Origin: an uncultured Clostridia bacterium
GTDB taxonomy: Bacteria; Bacillota; Clostridia; Lachnospirales; CAG-274
Reading direction: 5' to 3'
NCBI GenBank assembly: GCA_910579745.1
Contig: CAJTVH010000082.1
Coordinates: 1 to 8,787 of the forward strand
Length of the DNA: 8,787 bases
Positions 1-4,012 of the stretch are shown here, in pieces. Below the pieces are notes generated by a model. It ran no database searches, was not told the DNA's origin, and saw nothing but the letters and a program-made list of their open reading frames with translations. How positions within the stretch are numbered: position 1 is the first letter of the stretch; each line of letters begins with the position of its first letter. Position numbers and translations under genes: made by a program.

Positions 1-44
1 CTCCTTCCGGAAGTGGAAACCTTTCCCCCGCAGACCGACTGCCC
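1..44 (-). other. Structured 5' leader of a gene beyond the left edge
   Basis: Read leftward, the RNA expected from the promoter at 51-78 starts near 44 and could form three short hairpins: GCAG/CTGC (30-42), GGAAA/TTTCC (16-27) and the palindrome CTTCCGGAAG (4-13). It ends at GGAAGGAG (1-8), which looks like a Shine-Dalgarno site for a minus-strand gene just off the window. The gene itself cannot be seen. Confidence 0.4.
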
Positions 45-50
45 TATTAA

Positions 51-78
51 ATTATAACAGTTTTTATTAAGTTGTCAA
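51..78 (-). promoter_or_regulatory. Strong leftward promoter near the left edge
   Basis: On the minus strand a perfect TTGACA (73-78) is followed after 16 bp by a perfect TATAAT (51-56), preceded by TGT, an extended -10. It would transcribe leftward out of the window. Confidence 0.7.
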
Positions 79-115
79 TTATTTCTAAAAAATTATTTCT
101 TTCGTCAAAATCATA

Positions 116-181
116 TTGGTTTAATTTTTATACCGATACAGTAATGATTTTAAGTTTTATCGGTATAAAAAATTAAACTAA
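116..181. repeat. Long AT-rich inverted repeat
   Basis: Arms at 116-138 and 158-181 are almost perfect reverse complements (core TTTATACCGATA / TATCGGTATAAA) around a 19-nt loop. The dyad lies between the lipoprotein gene and the left-edge promoter. It could be a weak terminator for the lipoprotein transcript or a protein-binding dyad. There is no clear T-run on either side, so its role is open. Confidence 0.5.
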
Positions 182-240
182 TTTAGCATATAATTTAGAC
201 TATTTTGTTAGAGTCAACAAAATGGTTAATTATGAAATTT

Positions 241-286
241 TGTTATTTCTTTTTTTGTCTTACGCATTTTTTTGTATTTAACAAAG
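241..286 (-). repeat. Short copy of the repressor gene's 3' end
   Basis: This stretch closely matches 1123-1167, which spans the last codons and downstream bases of the 186-aa repressor gene. Both share TGTTATTTCTTTTTT, then TTACGC and TTTTTTGTATT, with a few differences. Read leftward, both contain a KKEIT-coding string. It looks like the remnant of a duplicated repressor tail left downstream of the lipoprotein gene. Confidence 0.45.
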
Positions 287-319
287 TTTGTTAAGTTGTC
301 AATTAATTATAAGCAACGA

Positions 320-1003
320 TTACATATCAATTTTATCAACACTTATAAGAGGTATAGTTATAGCACCGCCCATTGTTGATTGATATGTATACAAGCCTTT
401 AGATACACCGTATATAGTTATTATATCATCTTCAAGAACTCTTGATGATACTATTGACGGGGAATATCCAACATAGATAACTTTATCATAATCAGAATTT
501 ACGGCTATACGCAAAGATGTAAGCGAATCATCTTCCATAACCTGTATTACTTTTCCTTTAAATTTAACCTTTTTTTCCTTATAAGAGTCAGGCGTTCTCG
601 CAAGCTGTTCGAAAGTTATGCCAGTATCATAGCCGATTTTTTCCTGTTTTTCTTTTTCCGCCTTTTCAGCGGCGGCTTTTTTATCAGCCTCAGCTTTTTC
701 GGCAGCCGCTTTTTTCTCAGCCTCAGCCTTTTCGGCGGCTACTCTTTCAGCCTCAGCTTTTTCAGCGTTTGCTTTTTCAGTGGCAATTCTCTGCTGTTCA
801 GTTTTTCTCTCATCTTCTGTCATTTTAAACCATGGAGCCGCCTCATCAACTTTCGCTTGCAGTTCAGCTTTTTCTTTGTTTAACTGTTCAATATTAGTTC
901 TTAAACTTAAAATTTCGTTAGTCAATGAGTTTATTTCATCTTCATTACAGCCAGCTAATAATAGAGTAATTAAACTTAAACTTATAGCAATTTTTCTTTT
1001 CAT
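320..1003 (-). CDS. Coiled-coil surface lipoprotein with C-terminal OB-like domain
   Basis: Predicted secreted lipoprotein of 227 aa. Residues 1-18 form a lipoprotein signal peptide (MKRK, hydrophobic core, lipobox L16-A17-G18-C19), so the mature protein should start at Cys19 and be anchored to the outer membrane face. Residues about 22-125 form a long charged coiled coil dominated by AEKAEAEKKAA-type repeats. Residues about 130-227 form a compact beta-rich domain (ITFEQLARTPDSYKEKKVKF, then SRVLEDDIITIYG) that I recognise from Gram-positive phage and host lipoproteins sometimes labelled toxin regulator. The start is supported by AGGAGA at 1011-1016. The gene lies directly downstream of the first repressor on the same strand, where phages often carry lysogenic-conversion or superinfection-exclusion lipoproteins. 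That role is inferred from position only. Confidence 0.85.
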   Translation of the reverse strand: MKRKIAISLSLITLLLAGCNEDEINSLTNEILSLRTNIEQLNKEKAELQAKVDEAAPWFKMTEDERKTEQQRIATEKANAEKAEAERVAAEKAEAEKKAAAEKAEADKKAAAEKAEKEKQEKIGYDTGITFEQLARTPDSYKEKKVKFKGKVIQVMEDDSLTSLRIAVNSDYDKVIYVGYSPSIVSSRVLEDDIITIYGVSKGLYTYQSTMGGAITIPLISVDKIDM

Positions 1004-1046
1004 GGCAACTTCTCCTTTTTCTTTTTAATATAGTTTATATAGTGAA

Positions 1047-1075
1047 ATTATACAAGAAATGCCAAAAAGATACAA
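1047..1075 (-). promoter_or_regulatory. Promoter of the lipoprotein gene
   Basis: On the minus strand, TTGTAT (1070-1075), a 17-bp spacer and a perfect TATAAT (1047-1052) lie about 45 bp upstream of the start codon. The gene can thus be expressed independently of the repressor gene upstream. Confidence 0.5.
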
Positions 1076-1141
1076 TATATATTTTTTATTTTTTTTACTT
1101 TCGCGAGTTCAGCAGCTTGTTCTGTTATTTCTTTTTTGATT

Positions 1142-1702
1142 TTACGCGTTTTTTGTATTCCGCAAAGCTAATAATTCTTCCTTTTGTTTCTTTTCTAAAA
1201 GATTTTCTATTATATTTGATTGATTTAGCAATTCCTCTACAGACATATTTTCATATTCCGGCGTGACAGCTTCCGGTTCCTCCGTGGCTGAAAGTTCCTC
1301 ATCCGTGTTTTCTGTAGATTGATGACTCGAAAATTCATTAGAAATATTTTCAGATTGGAAAATCTTTTTTAATTTAGAAATTAATTCTCCTCTTGTGTTT
1401 TTGTCAAAACTAAAAATCATTTTCACAATTTCAATTTCCAATTTTGTTGCTTCTTGTTTCTTTAAAAATTCATTAAGGTCAAAAAGATTTTCTTGTTTAA
1501 ACATTTCACCGTTACCGGTGCGCAGCCATTCCTCATTGACGTTGAATTCACGGCAAATAGAAATAAAAACTTGCTGTGTAATATTCCTTTCTCCTTTTTC
1601 ATATCTGCTTATTGCTACATCAGTAAGTCCTATTTTTTTTCCAAATTCAGATTGAGTTAAACGTAGATGTTTTTTTCTTAATTCTTTTAGTCTATTTTTC
1701 AT
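1142..1702 (-). CDS. XRE-family repressor (cassette 1, 186 aa)
   Basis: DNA-binding transcriptional repressor. Residues about 4-58 are an HTH_3/XRE domain (LTQSEFGKKIGLTDVAISRYEKGERN, given here as separate helices: scaffold LTQSEFGKKIG, recognition helix TDVAISRYEKG), followed by the common FNVNEEWLRTGNGEMF motif. Residues about 75-186 are a charged, probably helical tail with an acidic linker (TEEPEAVTPEYE). There is no S24/LexA peptidase domain, so RecA-stimulated self-cleavage is not expected. AGGAGGTG precedes the ATG by 7 nt. It is divergent from the 43-aa micropeptide gene and should control the 130-bp region between them. After the stop, the +1 frame stays open for about 30 codons, which hints that an ancestor was longer. 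No clear terminator follows, so read-through into the lipoprotein gene is possible. Confidence 0.9.
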   Translation of the reverse strand: MKNRLKELRKKHLRLTQSEFGKKIGLTDVAISRYEKGERNITQQVFISICREFNVNEEWLRTGNGEMFKQENLFDLNEFLKKQEATKLEIEIVKMIFSFDKNTRGELISKLKKIFQSENISNEFSSHQSTENTDEELSATEEPEAVTPEYENMSVEELLNQSNIIENLLEKKQKEELLALRNTKNA

Positions 1703-1723
1703 TTAATTACACCTCCTAAAATA

Positions 1724-1752
1724 ACTATAATAAAAAAAATTACCATTGTCAA
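1724..1752 (-). promoter_or_regulatory. Repressor promoter, cassette 1
   Basis: On the minus strand TTGACA (1747-1752) is followed after 17 bp by TATAGT (1724-1729), just upstream of the AGGAGG of the repressor. The -35 region lies in a motif TTGACAATGGTAA that recurs at 1802-1815 as TTGACTATGGTTA (minus sense), suggesting shared operator sites. Confidence 0.7.
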
Positions 1753-1771
1753 TATTTTTTCAAAAAAACAC

Positions 1772-1800
1772 TTGACAAACCTACCAAAGGTTGATATAAT
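1772..1800 (+). promoter_or_regulatory. Rightward promoter with internal operator, cassette 1
   Basis: Perfect TTGACA (1772-1777), 17-bp spacer and perfect TATAAT (1795-1800), with TGA giving an extended -10. The spacer is filled by the dyad AACCT-ACCAA-AGGTT (1778-1792), the best candidate operator for the divergent repressor. Unrepressed, this would be a very strong promoter. Confidence 0.8.
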
Positions 1801-1834
1801 ATAACCATAGTCAAGAAAGAAAGGAGATGAACAA

Positions 1835-1966
1835 ATGGAAGAAAAAATAAAAAAGCTTGTCAAGTTGGTAGCACAACTCAACAAGCTGGGGCTAAAAGTT
1901 CTTGAATTACTCGGAACAATAACATTAATAGCCCTTTCGATTAAATCATTGATTGAAATGTTTTAA
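1835..1966 (+). CDS. 43-aa amphipathic/membrane micropeptide (cassette 1)
   Basis: The gene encodes 43 aa: a lysine-rich amphipathic helix (MEEKIKKLVKLVAQLNKLGL) and then a hydrophobic segment (ELLGTITLIALSIKSLIEMF) long enough to insert in a membrane. AGGAG at 1822-1826 sits 8 nt before the ATG. It is the first gene after the strong operator-carrying promoter, opposite the cassette 1 repressor. The TITLI core recalls the 60- and 39-aa peptides further on. Inside the gene, 1854-1887 can form a hairpin (AGCTTGT/ACAAGCT plus AGTTG/CAACT). A nested stem-loop and a leftward promoter follow the stop. Size, charge and antisense context resemble type I toxins such as TxpA or Fst, but I do not recognise a specific family and toxicity is inference. 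Confidence 0.65.
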   Translation: MEEKIKKLVKLVAQLNKLGLKVLELLGTITLIALSIKSLIEMF

Positions 1967-1969
1967 TCG

Positions 1970-2013
1970 GCGGTGACCAAACCGAGGGGAAACCCTCGGA
2001 GAGGTTTAACCGC
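1970..2013 (+). other. Nested stem-loop after the 43-aa gene
   Basis: A perfect 7-bp stem CCGAGGG/CCCTCGG is capped by a GAAA tetraloop (1982-1999). It is enclosed by an outer GCGGT/ACCGC stem (1970-1974 with 2009-2013). It starts 3 nt after the stop codon. No T-run follows on either strand, so it looks more like a stabilising RNA structure than a standard terminator. Confidence 0.6.
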
Positions 2014-2021
2014 TTAATATA

Positions 2022-2050
2022 GATATATCATAATGAATGGGGGTTGTCAA
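2022..2050 (-). promoter_or_regulatory. Antisense promoter candidate, cassette 1
   Basis: On the minus strand TTGACA (2045-2050), 17 bp, TATATC (2022-2027). Transcription would start near 2015, at the foot of the stem-loop, and run antisense into the 43-aa gene. The -10 is weaker than in the later cassettes, but the placement is the same. Confidence 0.5.
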
Positions 2051-2158
2051 GTGTTTAAAACAATTTTAAGGTTTTCGATTGAGTTTATTAAATTGTTGTT
2101 TATTTTAGCGGTTATTATCTTTGGGCTAATAGGGCTTACTAACTATTTAGGATTTTAA
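2051..2158 (+). CDS. 35-aa single-pass membrane micropeptide
   Basis: A GTG-initiated ORF of 35 aa: a short basic amphipathic start (FKTILRFSIEFIK) and then one hydrophobic segment (LLFILAVIIFGLIGLTNYLGF). GGGGGT lies 6 nt upstream. An in-frame ATG at 2033 would add six residues but has no visible ribosome binding site. The stop lies 10 nt before the 60-aa gene, suggesting co-transcription and perhaps translational coupling, since that gene has a poor ribosome binding site. No promoter is visible between this ORF and the one at 1772. I recognise no family. The length is short enough that chance cannot be excluded, though hydrophobicity and spacing favour a real gene. Confidence 0.45.
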   Translation: MFKTILRFSIEFIKLLFILAVIIFGLIGLTNYLGF

Positions 2159-2168
2159 AAAATAGGTA

Positions 2169-2351
2169 ATGAGCAGGAAAAAGCGAAAGCACAAAAAAAG
2201 AGCTTGTAAAGACATAGTAAATAACTACTACATAATTACAAACTCTAAGGCTGATGATAAGGTAACGATTTCCCAAAAGATAACCCTTATATCAGCAACA
2301 ATAACCCTAATCATTGCTATAATAAATTTTATCACAAAGATAATAGGGTAA
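2169..2351 (+). CDS. 60-aa basic membrane micropeptide, toxin-like
   Basis: The protein has a very basic N-terminus (MSRKKRKHKKR), a short polar middle, and a hydrophobic C-terminal helix (KITLISATITLIIAIINFIT) that should cross the membrane. The C-terminal half is clearly related to the 39-aa peptide of cassette 2 (TLTLITTIINLIIAIVILIK), and the genes share CTTATCATTGCTATA-like DNA there. The ribosome binding site is poor (AGGT almost touching the ATG), so initiation may depend on coupling to the 35-aa ORF ending 10 nt upstream. The start region is complementary to the 3' region, a stem-loop follows the stop, and a near-perfect antisense promoter lies beyond. These are type I toxin hallmarks. 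The toxin role is inferred, not shown. Confidence 0.7.
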   Translation: MSRKKRKHKKRACKDIVNNYYIITNSKADDKVTISQKITLISATITLIIAIINFITKIIG

Positions 2352-2381
2352 AGGCGAGGGGCTTTAAGCCCCAAACCCTAT
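2344..2381 (+). other. Nested stem-loop after the 60-aa gene
   Basis: The inner hairpin GGGGC-TTTAA-GCCCC (2358-2372) is nested in an outer ATAGGGT/ACCCTAT stem (2344-2350 with 2375-2381) that includes the stop codon. The antisense RNA from the next promoter would begin at the foot of this structure and carry its complement. Confidence 0.6.
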
Positions 2382-2385
2382 AAAA

Positions 2386-2414
2386 AGTATATCGTTTTTC
2401 CTGCTCATTGTCAA
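2386..2414 (-). promoter_or_regulatory. Strong antisense promoter opposite the 60-aa gene
   Basis: On the minus strand, perfect TTGACA (2409-2414), 17-bp spacer and TATACT (2386-2391). The RNA should start near 2379 and run leftward, complementary to the stem-loop and the 3' part of the 60-aa gene. The spacer repeats the coding strand of the gene's start region (ATGAGCAGGAAAAA). Confidence 0.7.
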
Positions 2415-2420
2415 GGGCGT

Positions 2421-2513
2421 ATGAGTTTTAGAGATATTATTGATATTATCGGAGATGTGGCTCTTATAGTGTTGTGTATATCAATACTTTGGGATTTAAA
2501 AAACAGGAGGTGA
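2421..2513 (+). CDS. 30-aa membrane micropeptide
   Basis: This ORF encodes 30 aa: a short polar start (MSFRDIIDIIGD), a hydrophobic segment (VALIVLCISILW) and a basic end (DLKNRR). Its last codons contain the AGGAGG that serves as ribosome binding site for the 53-aa gene, so the two are tightly packed and probably coupled. It has the same position and layout as the 27-aa ORF of cassette 2 at 3516: just right of the antisense promoter, one hydrophobic helix, basic C-terminus, and the next gene started from within it. AGGG lies only 3 nt before the ATG, so initiation may be weak. No family is recognised. Confidence 0.5.
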   Translation: MSFRDIIDIIGDVALIVLCISILWDLKNRR

Positions 2514-2518
2514 TTTTT

Positions 2519-2680
2519 ATGAGTACTATATTGATTAACCGTGAGGAAATGGAACAGGGACAAGACATAACGGAGTTTTTGAAAACGCTTTCGCCGCAAA
2601 TGCAGGAAAGAATTAAAACTATTGTATGGTGGGAAAGTATGAAGCCGAAAGAACAGGGCGAAGCAAAAACGGCGGTGTAA
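2519..2680 (+). CDS. 53-aa small helical protein, last gene of cassette 1
   Basis: A soluble 53-aa protein with an acidic start (NREEMEQGQD) and then two predicted helices (DITEFLKTLSPQMQERIKTI and VWWESMK), ending in AKTAV. A perfect AGGAGGTGA lies 5 nt before the ATG. Layout and composition match the small proteins at 3862, 4855 and 5883, each near the 3' end of a cassette (a LL..L....Q pattern followed by a hydrophobic helix). The KTAV-coding tail AAAAACGGCGGTG is repeated exactly at 3834-3846. The function is unknown. In phage lysogeny modules such small ORFs often sit next to cro-like genes. Confidence 0.7.
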   Translation: MSTILINREEMEQGQDITEFLKTLSPQMQERIKTIVWWESMKPKEQGEAKTAV

Positions 2681-2767
2681 AAATATTATATTGTTATGAA
2701 TTATGTATAAAAAATAACTTTTTATTTATACAATTCGACAAAATACATCATAAAACGCAAATTATAC

Positions 2768-2829
2768 TTGCAATATATCGAAAGATGTATCGCTAAAGCG
2801 ATACATCTGAAAGATGTAGTATATTGTAA
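2768..2829. repeat. Nested inverted repeat between cassettes 1 and 2
   Basis: Perfect 12-bp arms AGATGTATCGCT and AGCGATACATCT (2783-2794, 2797-2808) are separated by only AA. They are enclosed by TTGCAATATA (2768-2777) and TATATTGTAA (2820-2829), complementary at nine of ten positions. GAAAGATGTA also occurs as a direct repeat. Apart from this dyad and a weaker AT-only dyad near 2704-2733, the 2681-2904 interval shows no gene. It may end the leftward repressor transcript or be a protein-binding site. Confidence 0.6.
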
Positions 2830-2904
2830 CTGTGGTTAGAGAATAATTTGACTGGATAAAAAAGAGGATTATAGAAGAAAGAAGAAAATAAAAAGTGATT
2901 TATG

Positions 2905-3120
2905 TTATTGCTTATGTGAATTAGGGTTGTCGGTTCTGCCAAGGAGGTAGTCTACGGAGCAGTCGAGATAGTCGGCGATTTTAGTGAGAGTTTCTCCATT
3001 AGGAACTCCTCCATTTTTCCATTTTGTGATGACACCAGATGAGATTCCTAAGTTTTTCCCTAAAGGATTTGGTTTTATACCAGATTTTTCACATAATTTG
3101 TAAAAGCGTTCCCAAAACAT
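2905..3120 (-). CDS. Small XRE-family repressor (cassette 2, 71 aa)
   Basis: A single-domain XRE repressor. Helices 2-3 are KPNPLGKNLGI and SSGVITKWKNGGVPN, followed by the conserved end LTKIADYLDCSVDYLLGRTDNP. The ATG at 3118-3120 is preferred over an in-frame upstream start because GGAGG lies 8 nt before it and the added residues would precede the domain. At 71 aa it has no oligomerisation or peptidase domain beyond the HTH. It is divergent from the 39-aa membrane peptide. Two near-identical dyads between the genes (TCTCATTAAAATGAGA and TCTCACTAAAATGAGA) are the probable operators. No convincing promoter for this gene was found, so its own expression control is unresolved. Confidence 0.88.
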   Translation of the reverse strand: MFWERFYKLCEKSGIKPNPLGKNLGISSGVITKWKNGGVPNGETLTKIADYLDCSVDYLLGRTDNPNSHKQ

Positions 3121-3185
3121 ATTATACACCTCCAGAGTATACAAATATCACAATAAAGAAATAAAAATTTGTGCACATTGCCAAA

Positions 3186-3232
3186 TCTCATTAAAATGAG
3201 AAAAAGGTATTTACAATCTCACTAAAATGAGA
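3186..3232. promoter_or_regulatory. Twin operators of cassette 2
   Basis: The perfect dyad TCTCAT-TAAA-ATGAGA (3186-3201) and its one-base variant TCTCACTAAAATGAGA (3217-3232) lie exactly 31 bp apart, about three helical turns, so bound dimers would face the same side. The second fills most of the spacer of the rightward promoter. Confidence 0.8.
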
Positions 3233-3238
3233 TACAAT
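3210..3238 (+). promoter_or_regulatory. Rightward promoter, cassette 2
   Basis: TTTACA (3210-3215), a 17-bp spacer and TACAAT (3233-3238). The second operator lies within the spacer. Around the expected start are two more dyads, TAACTATAGTTA (3240-3251) and AAGGT-TAC-ACCTT (3252-3264). Confidence 0.75.
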
Positions 3239-3295
3239 ATAACTATAGTTAAGGTTACACCTTGATTATACACTAAAAACAAGGAGGTCACAACA

Positions 3296-3415
3296 ATGAA
3301 AAGAAAAAGGCGCAATAAAAAAAATGAGAGTAAGAACGCAACTCTTACCCTCATCACCACAATAATTAACCTTATCATTGCTATAGTAATTCTGATAAAA
3401 GAATTACTAAACTGA
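3296..3415 (+). CDS. 39-aa basic membrane micropeptide, toxin-like (cassette 2)
   Basis: This is a compact version of the 60-aa peptide: a basic head (MKRKRRNKKNESKN) and one hydrophobic helix (ATLTLITTIINLIIAIVILI) ending KELLN. AAGGAGGT gives a strong ribosome binding site at a normal distance. It follows a promoter containing an operator dyad and is divergent from the 71-aa XRE repressor. Seven nt after the stop comes a strong hairpin, and beyond that an antisense promoter whose spacer repeats the gene's own start sequence. Size, charge and one membrane segment resemble type I membrane toxins (Fst/TxpA-like in style), but no exact family is recognised and toxicity is inferred. Confidence 0.75.
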   Translation: MKRKRRNKKNESKNATLTLITTIINLIIAIVILIKELLN

Positions 3416-3422
3416 TAAGAAA

Positions 3423-3440
3423 GGGGAGGGAAACCTCCCC
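3423..3440 (+). other. GC-rich hairpin after the 39-aa gene
   Basis: Perfect stem GGGGAGG/CCTCCCC with a GAAA loop. It is not followed by a T-run on the plus strand, but TTTCTT follows leftward. Its ACCTCC could also pair with the AAGGAGGT ribosome binding site of the 39-aa gene, a second way to block translation. Confidence 0.65.
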
Positions 3441-3449
3441 GCACTCTAA

Positions 3450-3478
3450 ATTTTAAAACTTATTCTTTTCATTGTCAA
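3450..3478 (-). promoter_or_regulatory. Strong antisense promoter, cassette 2
   Basis: On the minus strand, perfect TTGACA (3473-3478), 17 bp, TAAAAT (3450-3455). The RNA would begin near 3443, at the foot of the hairpin, and run antisense through the 39-aa gene. Confidence 0.7.
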
Positions 3479-3515
3479 TATATAAATAAAGTAAAATTTA
3501 AAGGAGGGCGTAAAA

Positions 3516-3599
3516 ATGCTTACAATTATTTTAGCTTCAATACAAATTATTCTTAATCTTTTGATAATAATTTTAATATTAAAGGGGTGGAGAAAATGA
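3516..3599 (+). CDS. 27-aa hydrophobic micropeptide coupled to an XRE gene
   Basis: A 27-aa peptide that is nearly all one membrane segment (MLTIILASIQIILNLLIIIL) with a basic end (KGWRK). AAAGGAGGG lies at good distance from the ATG. The stop overlaps the ATG of the following XRE gene (ATGA at 3596-3599), so the two should be translationally coupled. It matches the 30-aa ORF at 2421 in place and layout. No clear separate promoter is seen, so it is probably on the transcript from 3210 reading past the hairpin. A membrane peptide coupled to a small DNA-binding protein could be a toxin/regulator pair or a signal-sensing pair. Neither is established. Confidence 0.6.
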   Translation: MLTIILASIQIILNLLIIILILKGWRK

Positions 3600-3820
3600 G
3601 TATAGGGGAAAACATTAAACGTTTGAGAAAAGAGAAGAATATTTCTCAAATTGTTTTAGCGGAAAAGGTCGGGATAAGTCAGCCGATGCTTGCCCAGATT
3701 GAAAGAGGAACGAAAACGGTTACTTTACCTATTGGAAAACTAATAGCGGAGGTTTTCGGGTGCAGTGTTGACGATTTAGTTAATGACGATAAAAGAGTTT
3801 TAAACGATGGGAAAGCTTAA
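3596..3820 (+). CDS. Small XRE regulator on the plus strand (cassette 2, 74 aa)
   Basis: A 74-aa Cro/XRE protein: IGENIKRLRKEKNIS, helix 2 QIVLAEKVGI, recognition helix SQPMLAQIERGTKTV, then LIAEVFGCSVDDLV. It matches the generic HTH_3 domain and carries only a short tail. The ATG at 3596 is chosen over an in-frame GTG at 3587 because GGGG lies 8 nt before it and the ATG overlaps the stop of the 27-aa peptide. It is the only XRE gene except the one at 6730 that faces rightward, so it belongs to the induced transcript like a cro gene. It may feed back on the cassette 2 operators or act elsewhere. Its recognition helix differs from that of the 71-aa repressor. Confidence 0.85.
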   Translation: MSIGENIKRLRKEKNISQIVLAEKVGISQPMLAQIERGTKTVTLPIGKLIAEVFGCSVDDLVNDDKRVLNDGKA

Positions 3821-3861
3821 AGACGAAAGAGGTAAAAACGGCGGTGCAAAGTGGTAAGGGA

Positions 3862-4005
3862 ATGGAAAGAGTGAAAACAAGTTCCGATGAGAGAAAAGAA
3901 TTTATAAAGCTTCTGAAAAGCCTAAATGAGAAAGAACAAATAGGGCTGAATTTAATGATAGAAGGATTGATGTTATTAGCGAAAAAACAAAAAAAGCGGT
4001 ATTAA
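3862..4005 (+). CDS. 47-aa small helical protein, last gene of cassette 2
   Basis: A soluble protein: MERVKTSSDERKEF, helix IKLLKSLNEKEQIGLNLM, then EGLMLLAKKQKKRY. It aligns by eye with the 44-aa protein at 5883 (IELLEELHKLPEKKQ then MIKGAALVAEN) and more loosely with those at 2519 and 4855. AGGG is very close to the ATG; an in-frame GTG at 3844 would add six residues (VQSGKG) encoded within the repeated GGCGGTG sequence. The 18-nt start region is nearly repeated at 7508-7525, where the ORF is broken after 11 codons. It ends 5 nt before the convergent cassette 3 repressor, with a terminator between. Function unknown. Confidence 0.6.
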   Translation: MERVKTSSDERKEFIKLLKSLNEKEQIGLNLMIEGLMLLAKKQKKRY

Positions 4006-4012
4006 AACCGCT
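3985..4012 (-). terminator. Terminator of the cassette 3 repressor
   Basis: Read leftward, AGCGGT-TTTAAT-ACCGCT (3995-4012) is followed by TTTTTTTG, a classic intrinsic terminator. It overlaps the stop codons of both convergent genes (47-aa gene and repressor). Confidence 0.75.

Larger units (their letters stand above)
2168..2409 (+). repeat. Fold-back arms joining start codon and 3' region of the 60-aa gene
   Basis: AATGAGCAGGAAAAA at 2168-2182 covers the start codon. It is perfectly complementary to TTTTTCCTGCTCATT at 2395-2409, and the pairing extends by CGA after one bulged G (arms 2168-2186 and 2392-2409). The right arm is the spacer of the antisense promoter. A sense mRNA reaching 2409 could close on itself and hide its own start codon. 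Confidence 0.65.
3293..3475 (+). repeat. Fold-back arms of the 39-aa toxin-like gene
   Basis: ACAATGAAAAGAAAAAG (3293-3309) contains the start codon. It is complementary at 16 of 17 positions to CTTATTCTTTTCATTGT (3459-3475), which overlaps the -35 and spacer of the antisense promoter. The 60-aa gene has the same arrangement with different bases. Confidence 0.65.

Noticed and set aside
1..44. Start of RNase P RNA, SRP RNA or tmRNA on the minus strand
   Set aside because: The conserved cores of these RNAs do not match, and the segment ends in a ribosome binding site.
780..1028. Plus-strand ORF opposite the lipoprotein gene
   Set aside because: It is the complement of a well-supported coding region with signal peptide and repeats, and has no ribosome binding site.
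1142..1170. Slippery sequence A-AAA-AAC (1148-1154, minus strand) near the end of the cassette 1 repressor, suggesting programmed -1 frameshifting
   Set aside because: The frame that stays open beyond the stop is +1, not -1. The -1 frame stops about ten codons later. A past frameshift mutation fits better.
3211..3649. Minus-strand hydrophobic ORFs across cassette 2
   Set aside because: They are shadows of the 39-aa and 27-aa genes and the promoter. Their starts lack ribosome binding sites, and the plus-strand genes have clear ones.
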